Position numbers and translations under genes: made by a program. Shown here one piece after another: positions 1 through 33,199 of a stretch of DNA of 64,000 nt. The stretch lies in NCBI GenBank assembly GCA_934045905.1, contig OW203765.1:24083151-24147150 (forward strand). Direction: 5' to 3'. Under the pieces are notes generated by a model that made no database searches, was not told where the DNA came from, and saw only the letters and a program-made list of their open reading frames with translations. Numbering within the stretch: the stretch's first letter is position 1; the number at the start of each line of letters is the position of its first letter. Origin of the DNA: Leuctra nigra (lineage: Eukaryota > Arthropoda > Insecta > Plecoptera > Leuctridae).

Positions 1-1
1 C

Positions 2-118
2 AACACTGAGTACACCATGGAGGACCTCAAGGACTTGGAGATCAGCATCACCCTGTATAGGTGGCATTATGATATCAGTCTGCAGGATAGGACGCCCAAG
101 CAGCAAGCAGAGGAGTGA
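2..118 (+). CDS. C-terminal exon of an unidentified + strand gene (partial)
   Basis: The reading frame is open from the window edge to a TGA at 116-118, giving 38 residues and ending in KQQAEE. Codons are strongly G/C-ended (GAG GAC CTC AAG GAC), unlike the AT-rich surroundings, which supports real coding on this strand; the opposite strand also has an open frame but with less typical codon choice. I do not recognise the family. The visible part has an acidic start (EDLKDLE), an aromatic patch (LYRWHY) and a polar tail. The sequence becomes very AT-rich after the stop, as expected for a 3' UTR. The rest of the gene is off the left edge. Confidence 0.6.
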   Translation, partial: NTEYTMEDLKDLEISITLYRWHYDISLQDRTPKQQAEE

Positions 119-700
119 AATGACGGAGGAACACATTTTCAATGATTTCCACCATGCTTGAAGGCTCATTTTCATAATATACTGTATTTGTTTTATACCC
201 AATTTCTCGTGATGCAAAAAATTCAAGACAAAAAGTATTTTTTCGTATTTTTTATTATATTTATTTAAAAACAAATGCTTTCATAAACATTTCAGAAATA
301 TATGAATACATTTTTTTGTGAAAAAATTAAAATAATAACTTTTCAAAATCATTAAAAAAGACAAAGTATTTTCATGTATTCATAAAATATGATAAAAATA
401 ATAAATTTTGTATTGAAAATGGTAGTATCTAACGTTTATATGAAAGCATGAAATATGAGGACTCATGTGAAATTTGAGTAAATGTGACGCTCTACAGTCT
501 TCCCCAGTTATCATCATCGTCGTCGTATCGTGGTTGTCTTGGGTAAGAAAATGTGGTTAGAAAAATAAGAAAAGGAAGGAACCTTAACTTCCTTGTGTGG
601 GAGAGCACATTTAATTCTCCTAATTGCTTATACTGTTTTATTAAAAATTGCAAATCTGTTAAATAAATATATTTCTAAAATCCTGATTACTTGGGCAGGG
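119..700 (+). other. Probable 3' UTR of the left-edge gene
   Basis: AT-rich, stop-dense sequence directly after the stop codon. AATAAA hexamers occur at 400-405 and 662-667 and could direct polyadenylation. No other feature seen here. Between about 700 and 1772 I see only unannotated AT-rich sequence that belongs to the RGK-like gene's next intron. Confidence 0.35.
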
Positions 701-1772
701 TGAAGTGGCCCAGGACCCTGCCGTGTGCACTTGGCTTTTGAGTGTAGCTGTTCAAATATCCCATCATCTGTCAAGACTCAAGGTACAACATATCTTTTGA
801 CTGAAATATCTGTTTCAGTAGAGTATCTTGTAATGCGAATCTTCTGTTATTTGTACCAAAAAATAATTATGAACTCTCCTTTCCGTCTCAATGCGTTTAA
901 GAAGTTTACGTCAACAACCCAAACATTTTATATACAAACGAGTTTTCTTTTTCATTATTTATATTTTAAGATGGATAAGTAGGGATTACAAGCTGTTTTT
1001 TTGCAACCGTTGAATGTACATTAGAGAATTATTTATTCACTCTTTTATATAATACAGTTTTGTTATTTTTATTAAGAAGCAGTAGTTCTCTTCTAAATAA
1101 TAGAAGATCACGTTGATTCTAAAAGTAATGTAATAAACAGTCATGTTTTCTTCAGTTTCTGTTTCCTTTCATTCTCCCCAGGCATAGAGATTCTCTCCAT
1201 GCAATTATATGGTAGATGACTTACAACATAAAGTTAGTTTTATTCTTTGATAATAGCATAAAGATAAAAGAGATACAGTAGAAATAATAAGAAAATATAT
1301 CGTAGGTACTCTCCTACATTTTTTGTTCGTGGCTCTTTGACAGATGATTAAAAACGACAAACGTTTGACAAACGTACGTAGAAGTTCTACAATTCACGTA
1401 ACGGCAAAGAAATGTGGACGTAACGTCGACGCAACACAAATGAAACATTCTTTTCGTTCCGTCACCGTTGTCCAGACTTATTGAACTTCCGATATTCAAC
1501 ATTTCCTCTCCGCCCTCTCTTCGAAGTTGAAGAGATATAACTAGGGAGTTTGTTGATTTCAGTACACTACATATAGAACCGGCTCTATAAATTTAATGAA
1601 ACATTGAACATAGGCTCCTTTCTCTAAGATTGAACCGTGTAAACTAGGCTTTAGCGTTTACGCGTGTGCGTTGGCCAATGACAAGACGAGTTCGTCCCTC
1701 ACTAGCGCGTGAAAGATGCGTTCTGATTGGTCGCCGCGTGACATCCTCGCTCGTGATTGGTTAAAGACTCAC

Positions 1773-21861
<20,089 letters not shown>

Positions 21862-22560
21862 CGATTACCCGCGCGTTCGCGACGCACAAACAACAAAACT
21901 GTTTACTGAGATTCGATGCCGACACAGACGCAGAGTTAACCAAATCCAGCAACACTACGCGGCAATGTAGGCCGAATCAATAATTGACCATTGTTCCCGT
22001 CTTTTGACAGAAAATACACACTACAAGCAACACGCTACGTCAACATTCAACAGGTATAAATATATTTGTATTTAGTTTATAAAAAAAACTATGTTTGAAA
22101 TTTATTTTTTGTTACTTTTAACAAAATAAGAAAATCTATTAAATCCCCAATAAAATGCGTTCACATGCTTACATAACACAGCTGTCAAAGTATCCATTCA
22201 GTGTTATATTCATTGAGTACTTCCCTTGTCTCGTCGTCACGATTTCAAGTAACATGCTGACGCTATAAATCACTTCAGTGCCCGGTTAGCGACGCTGCTA
22301 GGGGTGTCGGGTCGTCGGGGTGGGCGGGGGGGATGAGGAGAGAGGACGTCGGCGTCGGCGTCGATCGAACAGCGGCGGCGTCGCAGCGTCTACCCGCGAC
22401 GGAGGTGCACAGAGGACTGAAGAGCCGGGTGGGTTTTCCACTACCCTTACCAAGCTGGCAACCGTGAGAAACTTTGGAGCCGCGCTGGGAGATATATATT
22501 TTTTTCGTTTATTGATTTTTGGGGTAGAGATTGTGGAGGTGTGTATGTGTGTGTGAGGGG
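21862..22560. promoter_or_regulatory. GC-rich upstream region of the RGK-like gene
   Basis: A CpG-rich block at about 22270-22450 stands out from the AT-rich background and lies 400-600 bp upstream of the start codon. It could be a promoter or 5' UTR exon. No TATA box or initiator could be assigned. Open frames on the + strand here are short, low-complexity and arginine-rich, and I do not treat them as genes. Confidence 0.25.
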
Positions 22561-23213
22561 TGAAGCGGGTTATTTTTCGCCATCGCTCAGGTGAAAATAA
22601 AAGGCTTGTAAGAGAAAAGCGATCAGAGTATTGAAGGAGAAAAGGAAGAAAAAAGATATCGGATGTGATGAAAAAATAATGACGCTGAGCTGTCTTGAAA
22701 ATATTTTCATCTCAACAATACAATGAAGTATAGATAAAGAAGACAGTTGCATAATTTATGTACTTCTCGAGTTTTCATCGAAGAAATATCTGGAAATATC
22801 TTTTCTTCTTATCTGGAAAGTTTCCCACATAATGCTCATTCAAGATTGTTGTCAATATATTCATTGACGAGGAGAATGTGTACATCACACATTTCATTCA
22901 CTGAACCAAATCAATTCAATGACAAGTTGAATTGAAAGCGAATGGAATCGTTATCAAAGATCATAATGAAACTAATCTAGGCTCTGTTCACTGACGTGAC
23001 AACTCATCATGTTCAACAGGTTGACAGGAAAGCTAACGAGACCCTAGCAGCCGAAGTTACCAGTGAAATTGTTGTACAGGTGGCAATAAACCAAGTCACT
23101 TCTACTCATGCGCACTAGACCCACACTATTCCCGTCCATCTGGGCAACAGGTAGCAGCTATGGTGGGGGGAGGGGCTGCAGACGGGGTGGCAAAGTAGAT
23201 GAGCGATGCGCTA

Positions 23214-23230
23214 GGGGGGGGGGGGGGGGG
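23214..23230. repeat. Poly-G tract (17)
   Basis: Uninterrupted run of 17 G inside a G-rich stretch (23160-23240). Confidence 0.9.
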
Positions 23231-23540
23231 ATGAGGGGGGCATCTGTTTTACCAGGTGACACAGAACAGTGGTGATATTAATGATCGGTGGAGATATGGC
23301 GAGGGTTCTATCAGTATGAGTCGATGTGACAGCTGTGCCTACTGCTGACACCATTGTAGTGAGATATTAAATGACAAGGGGATAAGGAAATAAGGGTTTA
23401 TTTTATACACGAATTAGAATTATATAAATGATATGATTGTTAATTTAGATCTTGTATAAAATAAAGAATTTATGTCAACTCTTTAGTTGTACCAATTTCT
23501 GACACCATTTGTAATATGATACTGGAATTAGATTGGGGGG

Positions 23541-23672
23541 GGGGGCTATTCTGTAACTTAAATATTCCCCATTCTGTTGTAATCCGATTCGATGCAATGT
23601 TAATACGTATGGTCGTGAATCGGATTCCAGCATAATCGGGAATTTTAAAGTTATATAATAGGGCCCCGGGAG
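23541..23672. mobile_element. Short MITE of the TATTCT family
   Basis: Inverted structure with GGGCTATTCTGTAACTT on the left and AAAGTTATATAATAGGGCCC on the right, and inner AATCCGATTC/GAATCGGATT arms. Related to the elements at 26931 and 38521. Confidence 0.5.
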
Positions 23673-26214
23673 GAAAACTACGAGTAATTCAGAAATTAAG
23701 TAGTGAAACTTATATTTAACAAACATATTTAAACATTTGTTTTGAAATGAAAGTAAATAAATAATATCTTTAAGTAGTTAAGTCATGAAACTCTAAGCAA
23801 TTGTGTTCTCTGAAATCCACTTTAAATGAGTTACTTTCTGTTTTTTATTTCCGTTTCTCCGGAATTACCACATCAGGGATAATCTTAAGTAGTTGATTTT
23901 CAATGTCAAACAAGTTGACTCTTCTAAAACCTGAAGATGTTTCTTATCATCCGCTAACGGGATTAACGCCGCACTGGTCTGCAACTTGCATTGGTAATGG
24001 CGACGGATTGTAATGAGGATGATAGGGATTATGATAGCATTATGAGCAGCGAAGATGTTTGGTAAAAAGGAGGTGTTAGTGACATATTATTATTATTAGA
24101 ACACAGATTTACTCTCGATCCGCTCTCGACTGATGGAAAACAAAAAAACTCAGTCAAGATATCGAACCCAGATCTCCTGAGACAAAGTACACTAACCAGA
24201 TTCTGGGTATTTATTTGAGATAAAATTATATTTCGGGAGTTCAGGAGATCGTTATTTTACCCTCTCTCAGCTAATTATCTTCTCATTACAAAGTTTGAAA
24301 GTTTTGCTTTTGTTTTCGAAAAAAGTCAGCCGGGCGTCGTTAATCACCCAGAAAGCAACACAGTGCGTGGTTTGAACCAGTTTGTTCTGAGAAACAGACG
24401 AAACTACTTAAACAGTGTAAAGTTAGACGTGGGAGAGGATACAATTCCACGTCCCAAGACAATGGCGTGGTGAATCGTCTTTAGGGGGGGATTTCATGGC
24501 GAAGCCGAGTAAAAGCTTGTTTATGGTTCACTTTCACTTTTGTCTTCTAGTGGTGGGATGTGGGAAAGAAAGTGTAACACGAGTAGGTTGTTATTTTATG
24601 ACAATGTTCAGAGTTGTGTTTCTTTAAGGGTGCATCACCACTGATTTAAAATGTGTATATGAGTTGGCCTTTTGCATGCAATATTCAGGATTTAGCGTAT
24701 TTTGTAATTTTAAAATGTGCGAATTTATTATTGTTTGAAAATAATTTTGTTTATTAACTGAGACAAATTGAACGATTATATTACAAATAAGATAAAATGC
24801 TATATGCAGAAAACGAAAAGGAATAGAATCCACACAATGAGGTTTCAGCAAAAATCTTATTAAAAAAATACCTTGACTTTAATTTGGACTTTTGACTACC
24901 TACTTTAAAGTTGTAAAAGTGCATATTTTCCTATAAATTGACTGTTGATTCTCAGAATATAAGAAACAATAAATGTTTTATTTTTACTGATTCTCAAATA
25001 AATAGTCGAATAGTCTGGATAAATAGTCACATGGAAGCTTTCTCTAAATATGCCTCAAACGAGCTTCATCAAACGATCAATTCACATAGATAACCTCATT
25101 CAAATACACGATATCGACATCGTTTGTGGTAACTGACATTCACAACCCACACACCAATCACGAACCTCAATCTCCGCAGCATCCCACATTCAATCTCACC
25201 TGCAGAATACAGTCTTCTTCCTGCCTCAAACAACTTGATCAAGGCAGCTTCTCAAAGTGGGAGGATGCAAACTTCATCTCATTCGAACATGCAGTCAAGA
25301 GACAGCCTCCTTGATTCAATTAGGTTAAATTAACTTGGAGCGAAATCTAATTTCTGTTTGATTACACGATGTTGAGGGAAACGATATAAGAATGTTTTTG
25401 CAACGTGTAACTCGATTGAAAGTGAAAGGTAATTTGAAAATCGAAAAGCAGAACTAACTGACTCGATCAGGTTGATGGAAGTTAACGCAGGTTAGAGAAG
25501 CAAGTTCAGAGAAGTGGACTTTTGAAGACAAAGGTTGTTGGGACCTTGTTTCCTACCTTAAGTTTTCTCCCAAAGGAACTGGGTTTATAAACAATACAAT
25601 TTTCAAGACCCTCATTATAAAGTTCTTTCAAAAACTTTTTATGAAAAGAGAAGTTTATTTAAAAAAACTCTGACATTCAAAAATGGTTGCCACAAGAACA
25701 CAAATAATGAAAATTAAAACAAATAAATGTGAAATATGTAAGAAACTATGGGAAACATTTTCATAAGAACATTAAAAATAAGAAATAGACAATGACTTAC
25801 AAAATATAAACTGTATGTTGACTAAAGAAATGGTTACGGAGTATTGCCATTTGCTACCGAATCCTTTAATACAAATTTTATAAAAACTTATTGAATAACT
25901 TAAATTAACTACAAAACTGCTTTAAAAAATTGCATTTAAAATGCAATTTAAAAAAATTTGCATTTTTTAATAATGTTGGAAAATTATTATTTTTCTTCTA
26001 ACCTCGTTCTATTTTAGAAGCACACAGTCCTTGAAGTCTTCTCCTGTGGCAAACTTTCGAAAACGAGAAATTGGTGTATTTTATAGGTGGAAGATGGGTG
26101 GGACGTACTTGTAGATCTACTGCTGCCTCGCCAAACTTACCCCCACGTTGCTGACTTGTAAAGTGTGTGTCATGATTAGCAACTGTCAGTATTACAGGCA
26201 ACTAGCACCACTGC

Positions 26215-26420
26215 TGGCTTTACGTCCTAGCAGAAGGACGGTGTGACATTTACAGCACGGGCCTCCACAACCGCTGTCAAGAGGCTGATAACAGGTGAGG
26301 TCGGCACAGGGGGTTTGAGGTCGTCACACTAACCCCCTTACAGCCCAACGGCAGCAACCGTCCAAGTACTGACCGTGCTTGATGTTGCCTCGGTGATCTG
26401 AAGAGAACTCGAAAACTTTG
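26215..26420. repeat. Dispersed repeat (GAAGGACGG family), copy 1
   Basis: Text such as AGAAGGACGGTGTGACA, GGGCCTCCACAACC, AGGCTGATAACAGGTG and GCCTCGGTGATCTGA recurs, diverged, at 40700-40930 as CGAAGGACGGGGTGACA and so on. The two copies share order and spacing, so this is a dispersed repeat, possibly SINE-like. Confidence 0.6.
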
Positions 26421-27029
26421 CTCGAAAACTTTGCTACCGAATGCTCCAGCCGTTGATTTGTGATTTAATCAAATATAATTTCACAATGCCGTTGGCATTG
26501 CTATAAATATAAACGTAAAAATGGTATAAATTCCATATTGACATTAACGGTGTAATCTACCTTTAATATTTAACCTGAAAGTAAAGAGAAAAGACTAAAT
26601 CTACAGATTATTGAAAATATTCAACTTCCTATTGCAGCTTATCAGATCATAGATCAGATCAAATAAAACAGGATTTTAGGAGGATTGTTTTCAATGTCAC
26701 ATTCAATTTTATTCGTTTATTCAAAAATACATTAAATTCCAAAATTCCACCAATGAGAGTGATGTATGTATTGAGCCACCGACTCTTTTCTATTAATGTG
26801 GAAGAGAAGCCGCACAGAATGTGCCTTCAGAATAACGAAAATATTAATTGACTTTGAAAATTAGCAGTGGCGGAATCATTTACTTGTCGGTAATGCATGT
26901 TATAGTTTATGATTGGTTGAACATCAGGAGGCCTATTCTATAACGTTTTCCCAATTCCATTCCGATGGAGTCCGGCTAACGGCAATAAGGATTATTAGAA
27001 CCACCACATTAGAACCATTTACAACAAAA

Positions 27030-27257
27030 CAGATCATGTTCAGGCCCAGATAGTAGATTAAGTTTATTTGAATAGTTGTACCTACTTTTACGCTTTAATG
27101 TCTTGTCTTGCTTATTAATATTTATTGTGTCTTGTAACTTCTTTAATCATAGTTTAAATATATATATTTGTTTTTGTTATTTTAAATCCCACTTGTGGAA
27201 TATTTTGTATTCTGTTGGTGATTTCAAATAAAATGAAAAAATGAAATGAAATGAACA
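27030..27257 (+). repeat. LINE 3'-end-like fragment
   Basis: AT-rich sequence ending CAAATAAAATGAAAAA followed by ATGAA repeats, the kind of tail left by non-LTR retroelements. A similar tail (AAATAAAC followed by TGAAC repeats) lies at about 58890-58922. There is no reverse transcriptase frame in either. Confidence 0.35.
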
Positions 27258-27709
27258 TTGCATGGAAATGGGCCTCAAGCATTGGCTCGATTATTTTGTC
27301 TCTAGCGATGCCATGGTGATGTTAATCTAATACGATTTCTCCTCTCGAATGTATCAGCGACAAAACTAGATCCATTTAACAGATTAAAACGTCAGTCGCT
27401 AGTTGCGCTAATTCGCCGCGACTAGCGCTGCTGTGTGTTTAATGATGCACTTAGCGCAACTAAGGTGTCGGGAGGATTACTTCCTAACAGAATAGTTGAT
27501 GGTTGGCGCTGCAAGAAGCGGGAGTGAAGAGGTTTATGAACGTCGTCGCTTTATACCTGACAAAGTGAGAAGTTTGTAGGTAGTTGAGTTTACAGGACAC
27601 AAGCAAACAATGAAATGTTACCAAGATTAACAAGAGAGTGGATAATATCTAGAGTGAAATCATTGGGGTAATCATTTTGACAATGATTACTTTCAGTTTC
27701 AACTCTTAA

Positions 27710-28334
27710 GGTGGCTGTATATCACGTGACTTTTCAACCAAAAAGCTACACATTTTCATTTGGAAGGGTTCAGTTCAGCAAATACTTCTCACTCATCAGA
27801 TAAGTTAGGACACATCAGTTGGACCTAATCTACGCAGAAAAGAACTGCGAAAATAACATATTCGATGATTTTACTTCCTTGCACCTAAATATTCTCAAAT
27901 CAAGACCTGAAGTTGAAGGAAATTCTGTGAGTTGCCAAGAACAGCAAACATTACTCTAATAAAAAGGCACATATGCATCACAAACCTGACGCAATGCCTA
28001 ATGTATAACATGCGCTCATTCTTCGTCTTTCCAGTGAAATGTTGAGACATTAATTATATCCACTATTATGAATGTAATGATTAAACGAACAGCACTTGGT
28101 TTTGACAGTCTTCACACGCGTACGTATACACGAAATGTGTGTTGTTTTTATTATAAAATCACTGCAAAATTAATTAATATTGACTGCAAATATTGATAAG
28201 CTCAAGTATGCAGTGAATTTCCTTCATAAATCACCTTGGATTACTCAACATGAACGATGTAAGGTATGTACTCAAAGGTAACTATTTCTTTTGATCGGAT
28301 GTAGAGAAATAAAGTCACGTGATATACAGCCACC
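27710..28334. mobile_element. TTAA-flanked non-autonomous element (piggyBac-type target)
   Basis: Inverted ends of about 25 bp read GGTGGCTGTATATCACGTGA. TTAA lies immediately outside both ends (27706-27709 and 28335-28338), the target duplication of piggyBac-type transposases. The 625-bp interior has no transposase frame. Confidence 0.7.
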
Positions 28335-28551
28335 TTAAGAATATTAAAATATCATATTTCAATATTGGAGTTTGCTCGAATTAAAATTAATTGAAAAATG
28401 AAATTAGTTTATGGTCAATTAACGATTTATCATTGAATCTCCCAATAAAATACCGATAATTCCAAAACTTTATCAGTACTGTAAATTATAGTAGAAGCTA
28501 ATGCAAAACTCGTAGAACATAAATGCTGTCAACATGGCTTTAAATCGCAGG

Positions 28552-28757
28552 TACCTACACTCAACAAAAGATAAAAAGGTATTCGAAAGAATCGGATCGG
28601 CTGAAAAAGATTTGATGACATCATCCGACGAATCTATTCTAACTATCGTTATAACTGATTTCATTGATAATAACAAGGATTGATTGTCAAGGAACCTGAC
28701 AAGGAGCCAATCCGTTTCGTTCAAATACCGTTTCATGTTTTGTTGAACGTGTATGAC
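28552..28757. mobile_element. MITE of the ACGGTATTTGAA family, copy 1
   Basis: Inverted ends include CTCAACAAAAGATAAAAAGG and, on the reverse of the right side, TTCAACAAAACATGAAACGG. A fuller copy is at 46631-46828 and a half copy at 48795-48925, both in VPS35 introns. Overlapping open frames on both strands at 28473-29078 are explained by this element. Confidence 0.6.
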
Positions 28758-29856
28758 CGCTCCACTAGATACTATATCGTTAACGCATTCTCTTTTCGCC
28801 ACAACAGACGAATTCATTTCAACCATCATTTCAAAATCCGCAACTCAGCCTTTTGTGTTCATCAGCATAAATTCAATTCAATCAACATTTTAACCTATTT
28901 CCATTTGTCGACTATTGCATGCGAGTTTCAAATTGGAAAACTTAATTTGCATAAATCGCGATTCGTTTCTGAACGATGCTCGTCGATACAGCTGATAGAA
29001 AACCCGGTGAAATCAACTTTCCATCAACCACGTGGAAAGTTGGTTCGATCTCCATCGTCAGGGGACGAAATTGGATGAATACGATGGGGCATATTGGCTG
29101 ATCTTCAATATTAGACGTCTTCGCAAGAAAATAAAGCCATCACAAAATCTCTTATTCAACTCCTTGAAAAGTAATTCAACGATAAAAGAAGTCCCCAGCA
29201 GTAATCAAACTGCCGCTGAGTACTTTACTCATATTACAACCTCTTGACATTTTAATAATGAGAATAAACTTTAATACCGATTGCTATCTGTGTAAGAAAT
29301 GGAATAAATAGAATCTGGTTTCCACTTATGAGGATTTCTGCGTTTCAGTTGGCAGAAGTCTAATTTTAAGACCGTAAACGAGTGGTTGAGCTATTGTGTT
29401 TCTAAAGTGCACTTGAAAACTTTATAAATACCCCAAGAAAAGGAACCCTTTTGTAGATTATTTTACCATCGGCACAGATAGATATAAAACATTTGTGTAT
29501 ATTATGTTGTCAAAACTGAAGACAATACTTTTATTTGCGAATGATTACATAACTACTTTGGCGGATTGGCATACATAATAATTTTTAAAAAATATTTAAT
29601 TTTCTTTTAAGAAATAAGTTTACGTAATTGTGCATCCCTCCCACAATACGTAATTGTGGGAGGGATGTGCGTTGTGAAAAATATCCGACCGAACCGGGGT
29701 TTTCCTACCATCCTGACTTTATGGAAGTTTTCCACAGAAACCTACATTCTCGTGCTGATATTATCGTGAAAAACTTGTGTGCCCCCAGCCAAAGAAAATC
29801 ACACTTCCCGGTTTCCCGCTGAAATTAGCAAAGATTCCATATTCGTTCCTTACATG

Positions 29857-29952
29857 CCCCCCCCCCCCCCCCCCCCCGCCACCCATTCAAATACCAACTT
29901 AAAAAAATATTATACAATTGCGTTAGACTCCAATCATCCCAGGGGCGCCGGA

Positions 29953-29991
<39 letters not shown>

Positions 29992-30066
29992 AGGGGGCAC
30001 GTGCCCCCCCCCTAGACGTCTGAAGGGGGGGCAAGAGTATCAATCTGCCCCCCCCCCCCCCCCCCC
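29857..30066. repeat. Cluster of poly-C/poly-G homopolymers
   Basis: C21 at 29857-29877, G33 at 29956-29988, C9 at 30004-30012 and C19 at 30048-30066, all within 210 bp. The hAT left end lies between the first two. Confidence 0.95.
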
Positions 30067-31424
30067 TGGAAACGCATAATATCTTTAAAAAATTACTCTG
30101 TAAGGGCTGAATTTCAAAAAAAATCGCTGCGCGGCATTGTTATGTGAGAATCTTCTGACGTAATTCAATTGATATTGTTATTATACACCAAAATCATTTT
30201 AAACCTGCCTTGAGAAGTATTAAAAGTTTACTAACTCTGCGGGACGTATTTATATGAACTTTCCTGATATGAGTGATTGATTAACTTTTGTTTTCTTACA
30301 ATTAAAATGCACCAAAATCATTTGAAACCTGCCTGTGGGCAGAAATCGTCGGCTTGGTACTTATTTGTCCTATATCCACTTTTTGAAAATTTTGAGTTAG
30401 GTATGGATATTGCTTATTGTCACTCCTTAATACATACATAACATAAAAATACAAATTTTCCAGAAATCCTAAATTTCTGAGCTATTTGCTTATAGGTTTT
30501 TTTTTTAATGCATAAAAAATTTTCAAATAAGGAACCTATTGATGTAGATTTAATTCCCCCTCAAACTTAGTTCAAATATGATGGAAAATTGACATAGACT
30601 TTTGCTTATTTACACGGCGTTTTTTTAAATTTTGGATTTTAAGAAACAAAAAAATTTCAAAAAATTATATTTGAAATAAAAAATTGTGTTATTTTTTTTT
30701 CTTAAAATATAATAAAATGGTGTAACAATTATGAAAAAATGCTCAAATAGTTGAAATGTACCTCCATCTGCACAAAAACTACTTAAAAATTGGATATAGG
30801 ACAAAATGTGGAAAAAATATTCCGTTCCCGTGACTTTCTTTGTCCTATATCCAAACGGGGGTGCCATTTATTGGAGTAATTAAGAGTACAGGGTGAAAAA
30901 ATACTACTAGATATTATTCAAGACATCGATAAGAATGAGTGATATCTTTTTCTGTTACATAGATTAAGTAGTTTTGCCGTGAGAATGAATTCAATCTTTA
31001 AACCTCATTATCTCCGACTAGCAAAAAGCGGATATAGGACAAACAAGTACCAAGCCGACGAAATTTAAAAGAATCGTTTAATTACTTTTAATACATTTTT
31101 TGGCAGTCCTCGGATTCAATTTAGGTACTTTACCTAATAAAATGATGATGTTAATGATGTTGTCCCATTTATTTGTTCAGATAAAGATAGGATTAAACAG
31201 TGTGAAATCACGTAGAAATGCACCAAATTCATTCCTGAAATTCAAAATTTTCCCGGGGCTATGCGCCCCGGACCCACATAAGGGGTCCGGGCCCTCCCCC
31301 CAGACCCCCCATAGTTTCTCTTGGCAATCGTGTTTCCCACGCACATTGTCATTTACTGCATTATTTTCTCCCTTACAAATGTAGTCCCTACTCTACCTAA
31401 GAAAATAGACTTCCGGCGCCTCTG
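29940..31424. mobile_element. hAT-type non-autonomous element with 8-bp duplications
   Basis: Ends are CAGGGGCGCCGGAA and the reverse complement of CAGAGGCGCCGGAA. The 8-bp sequence AATCATCC lies directly outside both ends (29932-29939 and 31425-31432), a textbook hAT target duplication. There is no transposase frame in the 1485 bp. A 33-base G run starts 16 bp inside the left end, and a second element is nested at 30347-31060. Confidence 0.85.
30347..31060. mobile_element. MITE nested inside the hAT element
   Basis: Inverted ends CGTCGGCTTGGTACTT, followed by TTTGTCCTATATCC, flanked by AAAT on both sides. The TTTGTCCTATATCC motif also recurs internally in both orientations near 30800-30850. 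Confidence 0.7.
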
Positions 31425-31786
31425 AATCATCCATGTAATTGTGCCCTTCCCTGCCCCACCCCACCCCCTACATTGATTCCAGGATAAGCTCTCATTACCA
31501 CAACCTGTCGTGTAATCAATTGATCCGCATCAATTACCGGTGTGAAGGTAGTTAACACCGTTAAATGATATCCGATAATGATAATGCAACTAACAGAGAT
31601 TAACTTCATACCAGCACGGGAAAAAATGTATCTATGCTAATATGTCTTGCTATAATATTACGACAGCTACATTTTCTGGCTGCCGAACCAGAATTCTTGC
31701 TACAGTAGCCATATTTCTGGTATTCCCAGCCAGAATGATTGCTGCGCTTTTATTGCTACCCCAACAATACATTTTTCCGTGTGTGA

Positions 31787-32175
31787 CAAGGGCGTATCCA
31801 GGATTAAATTTCGGGGGAGGCCGGACATTAATAATATTTTGAAAAATCACAGTGGAAAACAAGGGGTTCGGGGGCACAGCCCCCCGAGAAAATTTTGGAT
31901 CAAAGTCATTCATTTAGGTGCAATTTTGAATAGCAGTGTATAGCTATTTTGGAAAATTATAAATGACAAAATATCCTAAACTTATAATTTTTGGGGAATT
32001 TTAGCTCAATTTTAACCATTTTGGAACATTTTTGACATGATCTGTCTATTTATAAGTTTTTTTTTCACATGTTATGATGTTATTTTATATGCGCTTATTT
32101 TCTTATATGAAATCCAGATTTCGGGGGTGGGCCATGGCCCCCTCGCCCCCCCCCCCTCCCCTGAATACGCCCTTG
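31787..32175. mobile_element. hAT-like MITE with CAAGGGCGTA ends
   Basis: Inverted ends CAAGGGCGTATCCAGG and CAAGGGCGTATTCAGG bound a G/C-run-rich 389-bp element. The flanking 8 bases match at only 5 positions, so the duplication is decayed or absent. Confidence 0.6.
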
Positions 32176-33035
32176 GTTTGTGAACAAGATAAAAGTACAG
32201 TTTTGATAGAAACTCAGTTTCTTTGAAATAGAAGTTGAAGCTCACAGAAAGAGTTGATTGTTGAATGAAATGAGGCACGATTGTTAATCCCATCGATCCC
32301 TCATTATACCTTCTGTCTAACACGGTAAAGAGTTTAGCAAGATTGACGACTCCTCCATCCCCTCTAGTGGGTGGTCGGGGGGGAGGGGGGGGGGGGGACC
32401 ACTTGAACTTTGCCTTCCTAGCGACAAGTTGGAGATTGCAACATTGCCAATATTGATCGTGGAAAGCACTCTACATGGACTAAGGGGCTAATTGATGGAT
32501 ACCAGTGACGTGATATGGAATTGATTGATTGATTATTATACGGAGAGTTACGCGCCGATTTTCTGAATTTTAATGATGACGAAATAATAATCATCGGAGA
32601 AAATATCGTGGGTGTATGTTGAAAGTCACTTGAGTTGTTTCTAAACAACTCTTCTTTTGGTTTATTGTTTTTTCTTGTGAAAATTTAAATATGATTTGTG
32701 TGGCTTTTTTAAATTGTTATGAGTTCGTGCTTTTTAAAAAGAATCGACTTTTGGGGATTTTGATAATGTTATACTAACTCAATTTTCGCAAAATGTAGTT
32801 ATTGACTTTCTGCAGTACCTAAGCTGTAAGATGTATGATCAATAATATATCTTCGTCAATAAAGTTAAATTATAACAATTTATAATGTTGTTCTTGATGA
32901 AGTATGAGCTCAATAAATAAGTACATAACCGCCACTGGCCATCTCAATAAAAAAAATACTGCAATTATTTCCTGAATATGACAGAAATATGTTTTAAGTA
33001 AACTTGTACATTTGAAATGCTGTATTTCCACAAAC

Positions 33036-33199
33036 AATAATAATAATAATAATAATAATAATTATTAATATTAATAATTATATTAATATTAATATTATAA
33101 TTAATAATTATTATAATTATTATTATAATTATTATTAATATTATAAATATTAATATTAATAATTATTAATAATTATTAATAATAATTATTAATAATTAT
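33036..33199. repeat. Pure A/T tract of AAT/ATT repeats
   Basis: About 164 bp without a single G or C, beginning as (AAT)n and turning into mixed ATT/AAT/ATA text. It ends exactly where the retrotransposon-derived reading frame begins. Confidence 0.95.

Noticed and set aside
28473..29247. Overlapping open frames of 71-132 residues on both strands
   Set aside because: They coincide with an inverted-repeat element (28552-28757) whose other copies lie in VPS35 introns, and the peptides show no family features.
29779..30043. Pro/Gly-rich frames on both strands
   Set aside because: Translations of poly-C and poly-G tracts around the hAT left end.
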